Below are positions 44,260 to 53,285 of a stretch of 64,000 nucleotides of DNA, one piece after another (within the stretch, counting starts at the first letter, position 1; each line of letters opens with the position of its first letter). The DNA is from Gammaproteobacteria bacterium UBA2965 (GTDB lineage Bacteria; Pseudomonadota; Gammaproteobacteria; Pseudomonadales; Azotimanducaceae), in assembly GCA_002348385.1 (NCBI GenBank), contig DEBD01000034.1, positions 64,234 through 128,233 on the forward strand, in the 5' to 3' direction. Both the position numbers and the translations under genes were made by a program. A model generated the notes under the pieces. The model searched no databases. It was given only the letters and a program-made list of their open reading frames with translations, and had not been told where the DNA came from.

Positions 44260-45495
44260 GTGCCCAGTGAAATCGTGCTGATCAATGTGTCTGGGGAAGA
44301 CCAACCCGGCTTAACGGCGATGTTGACATCCACGTTAGCCGAATATCAAGTGCGGGTACTCGACGTGGGCCAGGCGGTCATTCACGACGAGCTGAACCTG
44401 GGCATGCTCGTCCAGATCTCGGGCCTGGCGCAGGGTGCCTCCATGGCATCGGTACTGGCGGCTCTGGAGGAGCAAGCCCGCTCGCTCGGCATGGCGGTGC
44501 GTTGCACACCGATTTCTCCCGGCGATTATGAAGAGTGGGTGGCCGCTCAAGGCAAGCCGCGCTACATCGTCACCCTGTTGGCGGCAGGCGAAACCGGCGC
44601 TCAGCTCGCTGCCGTCACCACCATCGTGCAGCACTTCGGTTTGAACATCGATGCCATTCGCAGACTCTCCGGACGCCTCCCCCTGGCCGACCACGTCACC
44701 GGGCGGATGACCATCGAGATCGGTTTGCGCGGGGTCGTCAGTGATCCCGAGGCGCTGAAAAGTGAGCTCATGGGCGCCGCGGAGCGGCTGGGCTTCGACT
44801 TCAGCGTGCAGAGCGACACGGTGTTCAGGCGCACTCGTCGGCTGGTGGCGTTCGATATGGATTCCACACTGATCAACGCCGAGGTCATTGACGAGCTGGC
44901 CAAGCGCCATGGCGTGGGAGATGCGGTGGCGGCGATCACGGAGCGCGCCATGCGTGGTGAGCTGCAATTTAAAGACAGCTTCCGTGCCCGAGCGAGTCTA
45001 TTGAAGGGCTTGCCTGAGCACTGCCTGCGGGAGGTGGCCGAGTCGGTATCCCTCAACGACGGTGCGCACCGACTGTTGCGCTCGCTGCGGCACTTCGGCT
45101 TCAAGACGGCCATTATTTCCGGCGGTTTTCAGTATGTGGGCGAGCGCCTTTCCGAGGAGCTGGGTATCGACTATGTACACGCGAACACGCTAGAGATTCG
45201 CGACGGCGTGATGACGGGCGAAGTAGTGGGTGAAATCATCGACGCTGCCCGTAAGGCGGCGCTGCTTGCTGAAATCTCACACCGTGAAGGGATCTCTAGC
45301 CAGCAGACCATTGCCATCGGCGATGGAGCAAACGACTTGCCCATGCTCAATGCGGCCGGCCTCGGGGTTGCCTATCACGCAAAGCCGGTAGTCCGAGAAA
45401 CCGCAAGTCACGCGATTTCGGAGTTTGGTCTGGACAGCGTGCTTTACTTGATGGGCTTCAGCGATCGGGATATCGAGGAGGCGCTGGCCGGCTGA
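44260..45495 (+). CDS. serB: Phosphoserine phosphatase SerB
   Basis: Last enzyme of serine synthesis. From GTG 44260, preceded by GAAAGG at 9 bases, it has 411 residues: two ACT-like domains (about 1-175), then a HAD phosphatase domain with the nucleophile motif VAFDMDSTLINAE, ISGGF and GDGANDLPML. The double-ACT arrangement is the type found in Pseudomonas and mycobacteria; the E. coli protein is shorter (322). It starts only 40 bases from the start of the AhpA-like gene. The stop lies in a hairpin shared with fimX. Confidence 0.93.
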   Translation: MPSEIVLINVSGEDQPGLTAMLTSTLAEYQVRVLDVGQAVIHDELNLGMLVQISGLAQGASMASVLAALEEQARSLGMAVRCTPISPGDYEEWVAAQGKPRYIVTLLAAGETGAQLAAVTTIVQHFGLNIDAIRRLSGRLPLADHVTGRMTIEIGLRGVVSDPEALKSELMGAAERLGFDFSVQSDTVFRRTRRLVAFDMDSTLINAEVIDELAKRHGVGDAVAAITERAMRGELQFKDSFRARASLLKGLPEHCLREVAESVSLNDGAHRLLRSLRHFGFKTAIISGGFQYVGERLSEELGIDYVHANTLEIRDGVMTGEVVGEIIDAARKAALLAEISHREGISSQQTIAIGDGANDLPMLNAAGLGVAYHAKPVVRETASHAISEFGLDSVLYLMGFSDRDIEEALAG

Positions 45496-45517
45496 CGGAC
45501 CCCGAAGGGTGTCAGCC
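45490..45517. terminator. Bidirectional hairpin between serB and fimX
   Basis: GGCTGAC pairs with GTCAGCC, and inside it ACCC pairs with GGGT around a CGAA loop, with a two-base bulge. The element holds both stop codons of the convergent genes. No long T-run is present, so Rho-independent termination is only probable. Confidence 0.55.
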
Positions 45518-47599
45518 GTCGATGCTGAAGTCGTAGTCCATGGCCGCGGTAGGCTCCTGCAGGTACTGCCCCTGCACGTAGTTGGCGCCCGCCTGCCATA
45601 GCGCCGAGAGCATTTTGGCGCTCTCCACCATGGGAACGATGGTCAGTTTGCCCGCCCCTTGAAGATGGGTGACGGTCTGCGCCACTGCTTCGGCCGTTCT
45701 GGGCTCTTTGCCCATCTTCTGGATGTTCTCGCCATCCAGCTTCACGAAATCTGTTGGGATGTCGCCCACCAGCTCCATGGATTTGCTGCCCAGTCCCAGG
45801 CGGGAAAGGGACGTGCGGTAATGCATCTTGTTCAGGCCTTCCATGAACTTGCGCGTCTCCCGCGGATAGGTGGAAGCGTCCTGTTCGGTGATCTGGAAGA
45901 TCACCGCGTCGCTGGGTAGCCGTGCGGCTTTGATGGCGACCCCCAGCCACTGGAGGAAAGCGGGGTCCTTCACGCTGGTGCAGGTGAGGTTGATGGTCAA
46001 GCGTGTGTCGTTGCCCTTGGCTCGATGCGCCACCAGCTGCTTGATAGATTGCAGCACCACCCAACGGTCTATCTTGTCTGCCACGCCGTTGTCGACAGCC
46101 GTACGCAGGAACTCGCTGGGTGTCATGTGACCCCCATCTTCCCCGGTGACCATGCGAAGGAACACCTCATAGTGCTCGTCGGCGTCGCCGCGCAGGGAAA
46201 TGATGGGCTGGAACAGTAACTTGAAGCTGTTGGTCTGGATGGCCTCGTTGATCAGCCGCATGATTGGCGATGCTGGTTGCAAGTGCTCGTGGTGCTTTTC
46301 CGGTGCCGGTGCGTGCATCGCCACACATTGGCTTTCACCTTCGTCCATGGCAGACCGAAGCGTAGCGAACGCCTGATTCATGTTTGCTTCGATGCGATCG
46401 GACGCGTGTGCATCGAGACTGGCGCCGCCCAAACTCAGCGTCGGTCGCACCGTCTTGCCGCCCACCTCCAGCATCAAGGTGCCCAGCCTGGTGCTGAGGT
46501 TTTCTGTCGTGGTCACGATGTCGTCGCGGTCCGTCCCGATCACTGGGAATGCCCACTGATGGCCCGAGAGCTGGGTAAGGGGTCGCCGTTTCAGAGCTTC
46601 GCGCAGGCTGTGTTCGGCGTGGCGGGCAATCTCGGCAGCGCCCGCGATGCCATATTCGCGCTGCAGTGCTGAAAAATGGTCGACCTCTGCCGTAAAAATG
46701 GCTTTCGAATCGCCTTCCATCGACCCCACCGCGCCCAAGAACTCCGTCATGGGCAGCAGGTTGTCGCTTGTTGTTGGAGCCACCGCGGGCACGCTCGACT
46801 GGGTCGCTTCCGCTACTTTCTCTTGCTTCGCACCCTTCACCGGCGCCGCCTGTATGGTCACCTGAATGCAGGTTTCACCCTCGTACTCGGCACCGGACAG
46901 GGTGAGGCTGCCCACCAGCGTGCCGCCCTGAGTGCTCTGGCCGGTGAATTCCAGCGTGGTTTGCTCGCCGTCGTTGCGAAACTTTTTCAGAGCGCTCTTG
47001 AGCGTGTCGGCACTGTGTTGGTCGAGCAGATCGATGAGGGGGAGCCCCGGCAGGTCATCGGCATCCTCGATACCGAACAGCTCCAGGTAGCCGGCGTTGG
47101 CGTGAATGTGCATTCCTTCGTGAACGTAGGCGACGGCTGCATGAGAGCTATCCATCAGCAGCTGACAGCGTTGTTCTGCTTCCGCCAGCGCGCGGCGAGT
47201 CTGCGACAGCAGATGTGCGCGGCTGATGTTTTCCAGCTCGCGCTTTATCACCAATACTAGGCGGTCCGGATCCGACCTAGGCACCACGTCGGCCGCGCCT
47301 AGCTTCAGGCCGGCAGTGGTGGTGAAAGTGTCTGCCTGATTGTTAACCAGGATCACTGGCACGTCGGGCGCAGACTCGATGAGGTTCGGAAGCAGTTGCT
47401 GCAGGCCGGGCAGTTCGGAGTTGGCTACCAGCAGGTCGGCTTCATTGACCGATGCGAGCGCCATGGGCAGGTCCACCACGCGGGTTCGGGTGGCAATACC
47501 CGCATCTCGCAGCAGCGAATCGCAGGCATGAGCGTCGTTTTCCGAGATTTCTGCAATCAGCAGGCGCACGGGCGCGTATTGGGAAAGAGGTTCCGTCAT
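45512..47599 (-). CDS. fimX: FimX: degenerate GGDEF-EAL c-di-GMP effector for type IV pili
   Basis: A 695-residue protein (P. aeruginosa FimX about 691) with a receiver-like domain (1-125), a PAS domain (about 140-255), a GGDEF domain (about 285-430) and an EAL domain (445-695). The GGDEF signature is replaced by SGHQW (345-349) and the EAL signature by EVF (478-480), so neither synthesis nor hydrolysis of c-di-GMP is expected; binding by the EAL domain is the known FimX mode. It adjoins serB, as in Pseudomonas. ATG 47599 is chosen because it opens the receiver domain. The neighbouring PilZ gene is 28 bases upstream. Confidence 0.9.
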   Translation of the reverse strand: MTEPLSQYAPVRLLIAEISENDAHACDSLLRDAGIATRTRVVDLPMALASVNEADLLVANSELPGLQQLLPNLIESAPDVPVILVNNQADTFTTTAGLKLGAADVVPRSDPDRLVLVIKRELENISRAHLLSQTRRALAEAEQRCQLLMDSSHAAVAYVHEGMHIHANAGYLELFGIEDADDLPGLPLIDLLDQHSADTLKSALKKFRNDGEQTTLEFTGQSTQGGTLVGSLTLSGAEYEGETCIQVTIQAAPVKGAKQEKVAEATQSSVPAVAPTTSDNLLPMTEFLGAVGSMEGDSKAIFTAEVDHFSALQREYGIAGAAEIARHAEHSLREALKRRPLTQLSGHQWAFPVIGTDRDDIVTTTENLSTRLGTLMLEVGGKTVRPTLSLGGASLDAHASDRIEANMNQAFATLRSAMDEGESQCVAMHAPAPEKHHEHLQPASPIMRLINEAIQTNSFKLLFQPIISLRGDADEHYEVFLRMVTGEDGGHMTPSEFLRTAVDNGVADKIDRWVVLQSIKQLVAHRAKGNDTRLTINLTCTSVKDPAFLQWLGVAIKAARLPSDAVIFQITEQDASTYPRETRKFMEGLNKMHYRTSLSRLGLGSKSMELVGDIPTDFVKLDGENIQKMGKEPRTAEAVAQTVTHLQGAGKLTIVPMVESAKMLSALWQAGANYVQGQYLQEPTAAMDYDFSIDG

Positions 47600-47627
47600 G
47601 TCCTTGAAAGTCAGCCAACATCCCTGG

Positions 47628-49448
47628 CTAGGAGTCGCCCGTGTCCAGATCCCCTGCGGCCGATTGATTGGCAATCTTGATGTTGATCTGGGTGTTTTCC
47701 AAGTAACCATCCAGCATACGAAACGTGAACTGGCACACGCTATCTGTCTTGAGTTTGCACACGGTCAGCTGCGCAGTGGTTTGCACGCCCTGGCGGTGAA
47801 TATGGATCTTCTGTCCGGCCTGAAACGGTACGGAAGGCGTGATCAGCGTAGCGGGTTGGTTGATGGCCTCCAGCGCCGGAAGTATCAGCGCGCGGGTGAA
47901 ATCTCTCGGCCCACTGCGCTTGTTGATGACCCGCACTGCCACAGGAATGGCTCTGGGCGAGATCAGTTCCACGCCCATCCCGATGCCGTCACTGTCTTGG
48001 CTGATCCATCGGATGACGGCGATGCACCAGCGGGGGTCGCTGGCATCTCGCAGCGCGGCGATCTCTCCGGTCTGCACGGAGGTGGGAAGGGGTTCGTTCC
48101 ACCGAATCTTGTAACCCGCGGGACTGGTGTCCAGAGCTGTGGTGTCGTAGTAGCGCACGCCGCCTTCGCCCTCGGCAGCATTTGCTGCCGCGTCTTCCGT
48201 CTTGTCGCGGCCGTAACCTTGCAGCAGCACTCGGTCGGGGTCTTCGATCTGCGGGTCTTTGGGAATCTTCACCTTCAGATCGAACGCGTCGTCCCAGACG
48301 TCTTTGCGCGACTGCGTGGGCGCCATGCCGTTCAGAGAAATTGTGTTGTCGTTCCGCGACTGCTCCAGAAACGGGTTGACCTCACGCTTGAGCATGGCGT
48401 CGGCGGATTCCAACTGGTCCGAAAATTCCACACCGCCGGAAAGAAAGTAATGTGTGTTGCGAAGGCCAACGCAGACTTTGAGGGAGCCGGCGGCGGGCGC
48501 TCTGCGGTAGGCCCGTTGGCGCATGACGCCCCAGGAGTCGACGAGATGGTTGAGCAGTGCCGTGTCGATGTAGTCGGGCACGTGGATGGTGCTATCTATC
48601 TCTTTGAGGTAGGCCTCGAGCTCGTAGACCAGTACCTGGGTGTGAACGCTGCGGGGTTCCTTAGCGTCTTGCAGCCGTCTTGCGTAGGTAGGACCTCGAT
48701 CCGAGTCGAGGTCTACGCTGAGCAGGGAGCCATTAGACTGCTTGCTGATGGATGTGCTGGCGGTCCACTGCTCAATGGCGTTGAAAACCCTGGACAGCTG
48801 GCTGTAGCGCAGCTGATTGGGTTTGCACGTCGCGAGCAGAACGGAGCGGATGTACGCTTCAGACAGGTTGGTGGTTTGCTGTGAGTGGTTTTCGGAGTCT
48901 TCCCATCGGTCCCCTTCGAAGCCAAGGTACTCGGCCAGCAGGTAAAGCTGGTTCAGTTCGAGCCAGAGCCGGTTGGAAGGGGCAACGTAGAATTGCAGCG
49001 TGCGAAGCAGGGTTCGTGATAGGCCGGACAACGCTCGGTGAATGCCCAGAGAGACCGTTGCCCCGGCCTTTTCCGTTTCGAGCTCGGACACGGCCGCGAG
49101 CACGGCGGCTTTATAGCCTGAGCACAGGTTCGTCTGCAGGCGTTGGTTGAGTCTGGCGATGGCGTCGGAGTGGCTGGTATTGGCGGCCGCGGTTCGATCC
49201 AGGCGGGCGCATAGGTAGTGCAGGGTGGGGCGCACCTCCTCCAGCAGCGCCATGCGCGTGGCGAAATCGCACTGCAGCCGACCGATCTCGAAGGTGGCCT
49301 GGCGCAGCTGCGTGGCTGCCTCGGCCGTGTTGGCCATGGGCAGGCTGCCGATCCACTCGCGCAGGTTTGCGGGGTCGCTGTTCGAAAACGACAGGGCTTC
49401 GAGTTCGGCCTCAGGTGCCACTAACCTGATGGGTGGTTGCTGATCCAT
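47628..49448 (-). CDS. PilZ-domain protein cotranscribed with fimX
   Basis: A 606-residue cytoplasmic protein, the counterpart of PA4958 next to fimX. The N-terminal 400 residues are largely helical with no recognised domain. The C-terminal part (about 470-580) resembles a PilZ fold, but the usual R-x3-R and D-x-S-x-x-G c-di-GMP residues are not obvious; WNEPLPTSVQTGEIAALRD and GVELISPRAIPVAVRV are the most PilZ-like strands. It may act with FimX on pilus assembly. ATG 49448 is used. The tail ends 28 bases before the fimX start. Confidence 0.72.
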   Translation of the reverse strand: MDQQPPIRLVAPEAELEALSFSNSDPANLREWIGSLPMANTAEAATQLRQATFEIGRLQCDFATRMALLEEVRPTLHYLCARLDRTAAANTSHSDAIARLNQRLQTNLCSGYKAAVLAAVSELETEKAGATVSLGIHRALSGLSRTLLRTLQFYVAPSNRLWLELNQLYLLAEYLGFEGDRWEDSENHSQQTTNLSEAYIRSVLLATCKPNQLRYSQLSRVFNAIEQWTASTSISKQSNGSLLSVDLDSDRGPTYARRLQDAKEPRSVHTQVLVYELEAYLKEIDSTIHVPDYIDTALLNHLVDSWGVMRQRAYRRAPAAGSLKVCVGLRNTHYFLSGGVEFSDQLESADAMLKREVNPFLEQSRNDNTISLNGMAPTQSRKDVWDDAFDLKVKIPKDPQIEDPDRVLLQGYGRDKTEDAAANAAEGEGGVRYYDTTALDTSPAGYKIRWNEPLPTSVQTGEIAALRDASDPRWCIAVIRWISQDSDGIGMGVELISPRAIPVAVRVINKRSGPRDFTRALILPALEAINQPATLITPSVPFQAGQKIHIHRQGVQTTAQLTVCKLKTDSVCQFTFRMLDGYLENTQINIKIANQSAAGDLDTGDS

Positions 49449-49593
49449 GTAACCTCGCACAGGAACCCTCTAGTATAGGCAAAAGCTCCCGGTGGAAAGT
49501 GGAATGATCGCGGCACGGCGATTCTTTCTAGGCGGTAGAGTCGGTATCATCGCGCATCTCGACAAGATCACTGACATAGGTAAATCGACTTCC

Positions 49594-50160
49594 ATGGCCA
49601 GCTACTCAACGAACGAGTTCCGCGGCGGACTCAAAGTGCTGCTCGAAGGGGATCCGTGCTCCATTCTCGAAAACGAGTTCGTCAAGCCGGGCAAAGGCCA
49701 GGCGTTCAATCGGGTCAGGTTTCGCAACCTGAAGACAGGCCGCGTGTGGGAGCGCACCTTCAAGTCCGGCGAGAGCATCGAAGCGGCAGACGTGATGGAG
49801 CTGGAGATGGAGTATCTCTATAACGACGGAGAGTTCTGGCACTTCATGCGTACCGACGGCAGCTTCGAGCAATGCGCGGCGTCGGAGGCGGCGGTGGCCG
49901 ACTCCAGGGATTGGATGAAGGAGCAGGAGGTTTACCAGGTCACGTTGTGGAATGACGATCCCATCAACGTAACACCCCCCAACTTTATCGAGCTCGCCGT
50001 GACTGAAACCGACCCGGGGCTCAAGGGTGATACTGCCCAGGGCGGCAACAAGCCGGCGGAGCTTGCCAGCGGCGCCATCGTGAAGGTGCCTCTGTTCATC
50101 AACGTGGGCGACGTACTGCGCGTCGACACGCGTACCGGTGAGTACGTCAGCCGCGCGTGA
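49594..50160 (+). CDS. efp: Elongation factor P
   Basis: Rescues ribosomes stalled on polyproline. The 188 residues equal E. coli EF-P in length. The modified Lys34 is present in VKPGKGQAFNRV, in the KPGKG context used by EpmA-type beta-lysylation, not the Arg32 rhamnosylated by EarP in P. aeruginosa. The three beta-barrel domains are complete to GEYVSRA. epmA follows 18 bases downstream, encoding the matching ligase. Confidence 0.96.
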   Translation: MASYSTNEFRGGLKVLLEGDPCSILENEFVKPGKGQAFNRVRFRNLKTGRVWERTFKSGESIEAADVMELEMEYLYNDGEFWHFMRTDGSFEQCAASEAAVADSRDWMKEQEVYQVTLWNDDPINVTPPNFIELAVTETDPGLKGDTAQGGNKPAELASGAIVKVPLFINVGDVLRVDTRTGEYVSRA

Positions 50161-50178
50161 GGCGGGGCGGCTAATGCC

Positions 50179-51039
50179 ATGAACGATGCGCTGCGCTGGC
50201 GGCCGAACTGCTCGGTTGAGGTGCTGCGCGCGCGAGCCGAGCTGCTGGCGGAAATTCGCCAGTTTTTTGCGGAGCGGAACGTGCTTGAGGTGCAGACCCC
50301 GTGCCTTGGTAGCCATACGGTCACCGACCCCAACATCGAATCCATTGCGATCCCCGATCAGGGCTATCTACAGACCTCGCCGGAGTTCTATCTCAAACGC
50401 CTGCTTGCGGCGGGGGCGCCTTCCCTCTATCAGATGGGTCCGGTGTTTCGCGCGGGCGAGCGAGGCGCGCTGCACAACCCGGAGTTCACCATGCTGGAGT
50501 GGTACCGGTTGGGCTTCGACGACGCAGCCCTCATGGCCGAGGTGGCCGAGCTGGTAGATATGGCTCTGGGCGCCGGCGAATATCGAACGTTGACCTACGA
50601 ACAGGTGTGCACCAACGCGCCGGCGCGGCACGCGGATGCCGAGGTGACGTTCGTAGCGGGACTGGAGGCGCTTGGCCGGGTGCGCGTGTTCGTGGTGGAC
50701 TTTCCCTCCGACCAGGCGGCCCTGGCGAGGCTGCGGGGCACGCCGCCCACAGCGGCGCGCTTCGAGCTGGCGGTGAACTCGGTAGAGGTGGCTAATGGTT
50801 ACCATGAGTTGGGGGACCCGGCCGAGCTCAGGGACAGGTTCTCGGCGGACCTGGCGATTCGCGGTGAGCGCGGCGCCAGCCTGCCGGCCGTGGATGAGGC
50901 GTTTCTTGCTGCCATGGACGCGGGGTTGCCGGACAGCGCCGGCGTGGCCGTGGGGATCGATCGGTTGCTGATGCTGCGCCTGGGGGCAGACTCGTTGTCC
51001 GAGGTGCTGCCATTTGCTCATACCGACGCTGTCGATTAA
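50179..51039 (+). CDS. epmA: EF-P--(R)-beta-lysine ligase EpmA
   Basis: A short class II lysyl-tRNA-synthetase paralogue that attaches (R)-beta-lysine to EF-P Lys34. The 286-residue protein lacks the anticodon-binding domain. It shows FFAERNVLEVQTPCLG (motif 1), LYQMGPVFRAGERGALHNPEFTMLEWYR (motif 2) and GVAVGIDRLLMLRLG (motif 3). Placed directly after efp. The beta-lysine-producing aminomutase EpmB is not in this window and should exist elsewhere. The stop overlaps the end of psd on the opposite strand. Confidence 0.94.
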   Translation: MNDALRWRPNCSVEVLRARAELLAEIRQFFAERNVLEVQTPCLGSHTVTDPNIESIAIPDQGYLQTSPEFYLKRLLAAGAPSLYQMGPVFRAGERGALHNPEFTMLEWYRLGFDDAALMAEVAELVDMALGAGEYRTLTYEQVCTNAPARHADAEVTFVAGLEALGRVRVFVVDFPSDQAALARLRGTPPTAARFELAVNSVEVANGYHELGDPAELRDRFSADLAIRGERGASLPAVDEAFLAAMDAGLPDSAGVAVGIDRLLMLRLGADSLSEVLPFAHTDAVD

Positions 51040-51860
51040 GTCAGCGTCCCCAGCGCCTGGCCCATGCGCACTGCCGTGCCGGACCGGAGGGCCTCATCCA
51101 AGGTGGCCCGCCCTGGTTCGAAGCACACGATGACGGTGGATCCCAGCAGGAACCGCCCGATCTCCTCGCCGCGCTGATAGTCGGCGCTGTAGTGGGTGTG
51201 CACGCGCCGCTGGTATGGCGAAGCTGGACCGTCCCACACCGTTTCGATGCTCGCTACGATGAGCGCCCCGACCAGCACCACCAGCACGGTGCCGTGGGCG
51301 GTGTCGAATTGGCAAGCCAGCCGCTCGTTGCGGGCGAACAGACTCTGCACGGAAGCCTCGGTGCGGGCATTCACCGAGAACAGCTCACCGGGTATCGCCG
51401 TTGCCCCCACCAGCTTGCCGCTGACGGGCAGATGCACCCGATGGTAGTCGCGAGGCGCAAGGTAGATGGTGACGAAAGCACCGTCGTGAAAACGTGGGTG
51501 CGCATCACCTAGTAGCGACGCCAGAGTATAGGTGCGGCCTTTGGCCTGCAGCAGGTTGCCTGCTTTGATGATGCCGGCCTGGCTGACGGTGCCGTCCGCG
51601 GGGCACACGATGGCGTTGGGGTCGGATGCGATGGGACGGGCGCCCTCCGCCAGAGCCCGGGTGAAGAAGTCGTTGAAACTAGCGTAGTCATCCGGCCTTG
51701 GCGACGCCGCCTCGCTGAGATCCACCGAGTACGCGTGGGCGAAGCTTCGAATTAGCGCGCGGCGTACCCAGTGGGTCTGGGATTGCGCCAGCTTCCCCGC
51801 TAGTCGTGACAGGCCGTGCTGCGGCAACAGCCGTTGCAGCGCGGCGAAGGCATCGCTCAC
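51036..51860 (-). CDS. psd: Phosphatidylserine decarboxylase Psd
   Basis: Converts phosphatidylserine to phosphatidylethanolamine at the inner membrane. The 274-residue proenzyme has the autocleavage site LGST with Ser241 becoming the pyruvoyl group. Other signatures are YRSFNDFF-type (YASFNDFFTRAL), CPADGTVSQAG and YLAPRDYHRVHLP. It starts at GTG 51860, overlapping the stop of the rhodanese gene (GTGA), so the two are coupled. The N-terminus has only a weakly hydrophobic segment. Confidence 0.94.
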   Translation of the reverse strand: MSDAFAALQRLLPQHGLSRLAGKLAQSQTHWVRRALIRSFAHAYSVDLSEAASPRPDDYASFNDFFTRALAEGARPIASDPNAIVCPADGTVSQAGIIKAGNLLQAKGRTYTLASLLGDAHPRFHDGAFVTIYLAPRDYHRVHLPVSGKLVGATAIPGELFSVNARTEASVQSLFARNERLACQFDTAHGTVLVVLVGALIVASIETVWDGPASPYQRRVHTHYSADYQRGEEIGRFLLGSTVIVCFEPGRATLDEALRSGTAVRMGQALGTLT

Positions 51861-52603
51861 GCGCCGGTCTCGATGGGCGTGTCCTCGCGGTTGCCCCACT
51901 CCGACCACGAGCCTTGGTAGGCCCGGATCTGCCACCCCAGCAGACGGCCGATCATGTAGGACAGCCCTGAGCGGTGATGGGTCTGGCAGTGCGTGATGAT
52001 CGGCTGCTCCCCCGTGACGCCGTGTACCGCGAGCAGCTCGGTGAGATTCTCCTTCAGCCGCAGGGCGCGGGTCGGATCCTTCAGCGCCATCCAGTCCAGA
52101 TTGACCGCGCCGGGAATGTGACCGGCGCGTTGCGACCCGCTCTTCTGTCCGCTGTATTCCTCGGCCGAGCGCACGTCCCAGATAGTTTCGTTTCCTGTCT
52201 CTATCGCTGCCAGCACGTCGGGAATTTCAGCGATCGGTGCGTGGTCGAAATCCAGCGCTACCGCAGTGGGTTCAATGTCCGGAGGGTTGCCCGCCTCCAG
52301 CGGCAGTCCGGCCGCATGCCAGGCGTGGATGCCGCCGTTTAGGTAGGCCCATCTCGGATGTTTGATGATATCCAACGTCCATGCCAGCCGGCCCGCCCAG
52401 CCGCCGCCTTCCTCGTCGTAGAGCACGATCTCCAGGTCCGGACGGTAGCCGAGCCGCTCGAACAGGTGGGTCAAACGCTGCTGGTCGGGCAGCCGGCCCA
52501 CGGCGGGCGGCGTTCCGTCCACCAACTCCCTGGGCTCCACCAGAACGGCCCCTGGAATATGCGCCTGCACGAAGTTCGCCGGGTCTCCCACGTGAATGAG
52601 CAA
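51857..52603 (-). CDS. Thiosulfate sulfurtransferase (RhdA-type rhodanese)
   Basis: A two-domain rhodanese that transfers sulfur from thiosulfate to thiophilic acceptors. The active cysteine lies in the loop CQTHHR (ITHCQTHHRSG), the RhdA-specific loop, not the CRxGx[RT] of SseA-type enzymes. The inactive N-terminal domain has YDEEGGGWAGRLAW. The given start (TTG 52603, 248 residues) cuts off the first strand: the 20 codons before it (to ATA 52663) encode an acceptable N-terminus (NIKILEPQAFQ) but hold no ATG, GTG or TTG. The paired psd gene follows. Confidence 0.85.
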   Translation of the reverse strand: MLIHVGDPANFVQAHIPGAVLVEPRELVDGTPPAVGRLPDQQRLTHLFERLGYRPDLEIVLYDEEGGGWAGRLAWTLDIIKHPRWAYLNGGIHAWHAAGLPLEAGNPPDIEPTAVALDFDHAPIAEIPDVLAAIETGNETIWDVRSAEEYSGQKSGSQRAGHIPGAVNLDWMALKDPTRALRLKENLTELLAVHGVTGEQPIITHCQTHHRSGLSYMIGRLLGWQIRAYQGSWSEWGNREDTPIETGA

Positions 52604-52745
52604 TTCGTCCGGCGTGCGGCTGTCTTGGAACGCCTGGGGTTCGAGGATTTTGATGTTGCCTATGGCCCTGTCCCTGCTCGAAATTGGCCGGTTATCTTAG
52701 CCGAGTTGGGGCAGAATGGCCCTCGGCTTTGAGCAAGGAAAGCGC

Positions 52746-53285
52746 GTGGCGACGAATCTGGTTTGGATGGATCTGGAGATGACGGGCCTCGACCCAGAAA
52801 CCGATCTCATCATCGAAATGGCCACCATCATTACTGACAGCGATCTGAATATTGTCGCCGAGGGCCCGGTGCTTGCTATCCGTCAGCCCGAAGCGAATCT
52901 CGCCGCAATGGATGAGTGGAATCAGACCCACCACTCTCAGTCAGGTCTGTTGGATCGCGTCCGCAAATCACCAGTGAGCCAACGTGAAGCGGAAGCGCAC
53001 ACCCTGGCCTTTCTCGAGCAGCACGTCGACGAGAACACAGCACCCCTGTGTGGCAATACCATCTGGCAGGACCGACGCTTTCTGGCGCGCTATATGCCGG
53101 ACCTGGAACGCTACCTGCATTACCGCGTGATCGATGTGAGCAGCATCAAGGAACTGGTTGCGCGTTGGCGCCCCGAACTGCTCGCTGGCTTCAGCAAGGC
53201 CAATGAACATACCGCGCTTGCCGACATCCGCGAGTCCATTGCGGAGCTCGCCTACTACCGAGCCCACTTCATTCGGTTGGATTAG
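52746..53285 (+). CDS. orn: Oligoribonuclease Orn
   Basis: 3'-5' exoribonuclease that destroys 2-5-base RNAs, including pGpG, the product of c-di-GMP breakdown, relevant here given fimX. From GTG 52746, preceded by AAGGA, it has 179 residues with DEDDh motifs (WMDLEMTGLD, CGNTIWQDRRF, ADIRESI). ATG 52716 is an alternative with ten extra residues, but the GTG start fits the family and ribosome site better. The 3' end overlaps queG by 17 bases on the opposite strand. Confidence 0.95.
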   Translation: MATNLVWMDLEMTGLDPETDLIIEMATIITDSDLNIVAEGPVLAIRQPEANLAAMDEWNQTHHSQSGLLDRVRKSPVSQREAEAHTLAFLEQHVDENTAPLCGNTIWQDRRFLARYMPDLERYLHYRVIDVSSIKELVARWRPELLAGFSKANEHTALADIRESIAELAYYRAHFIRLD

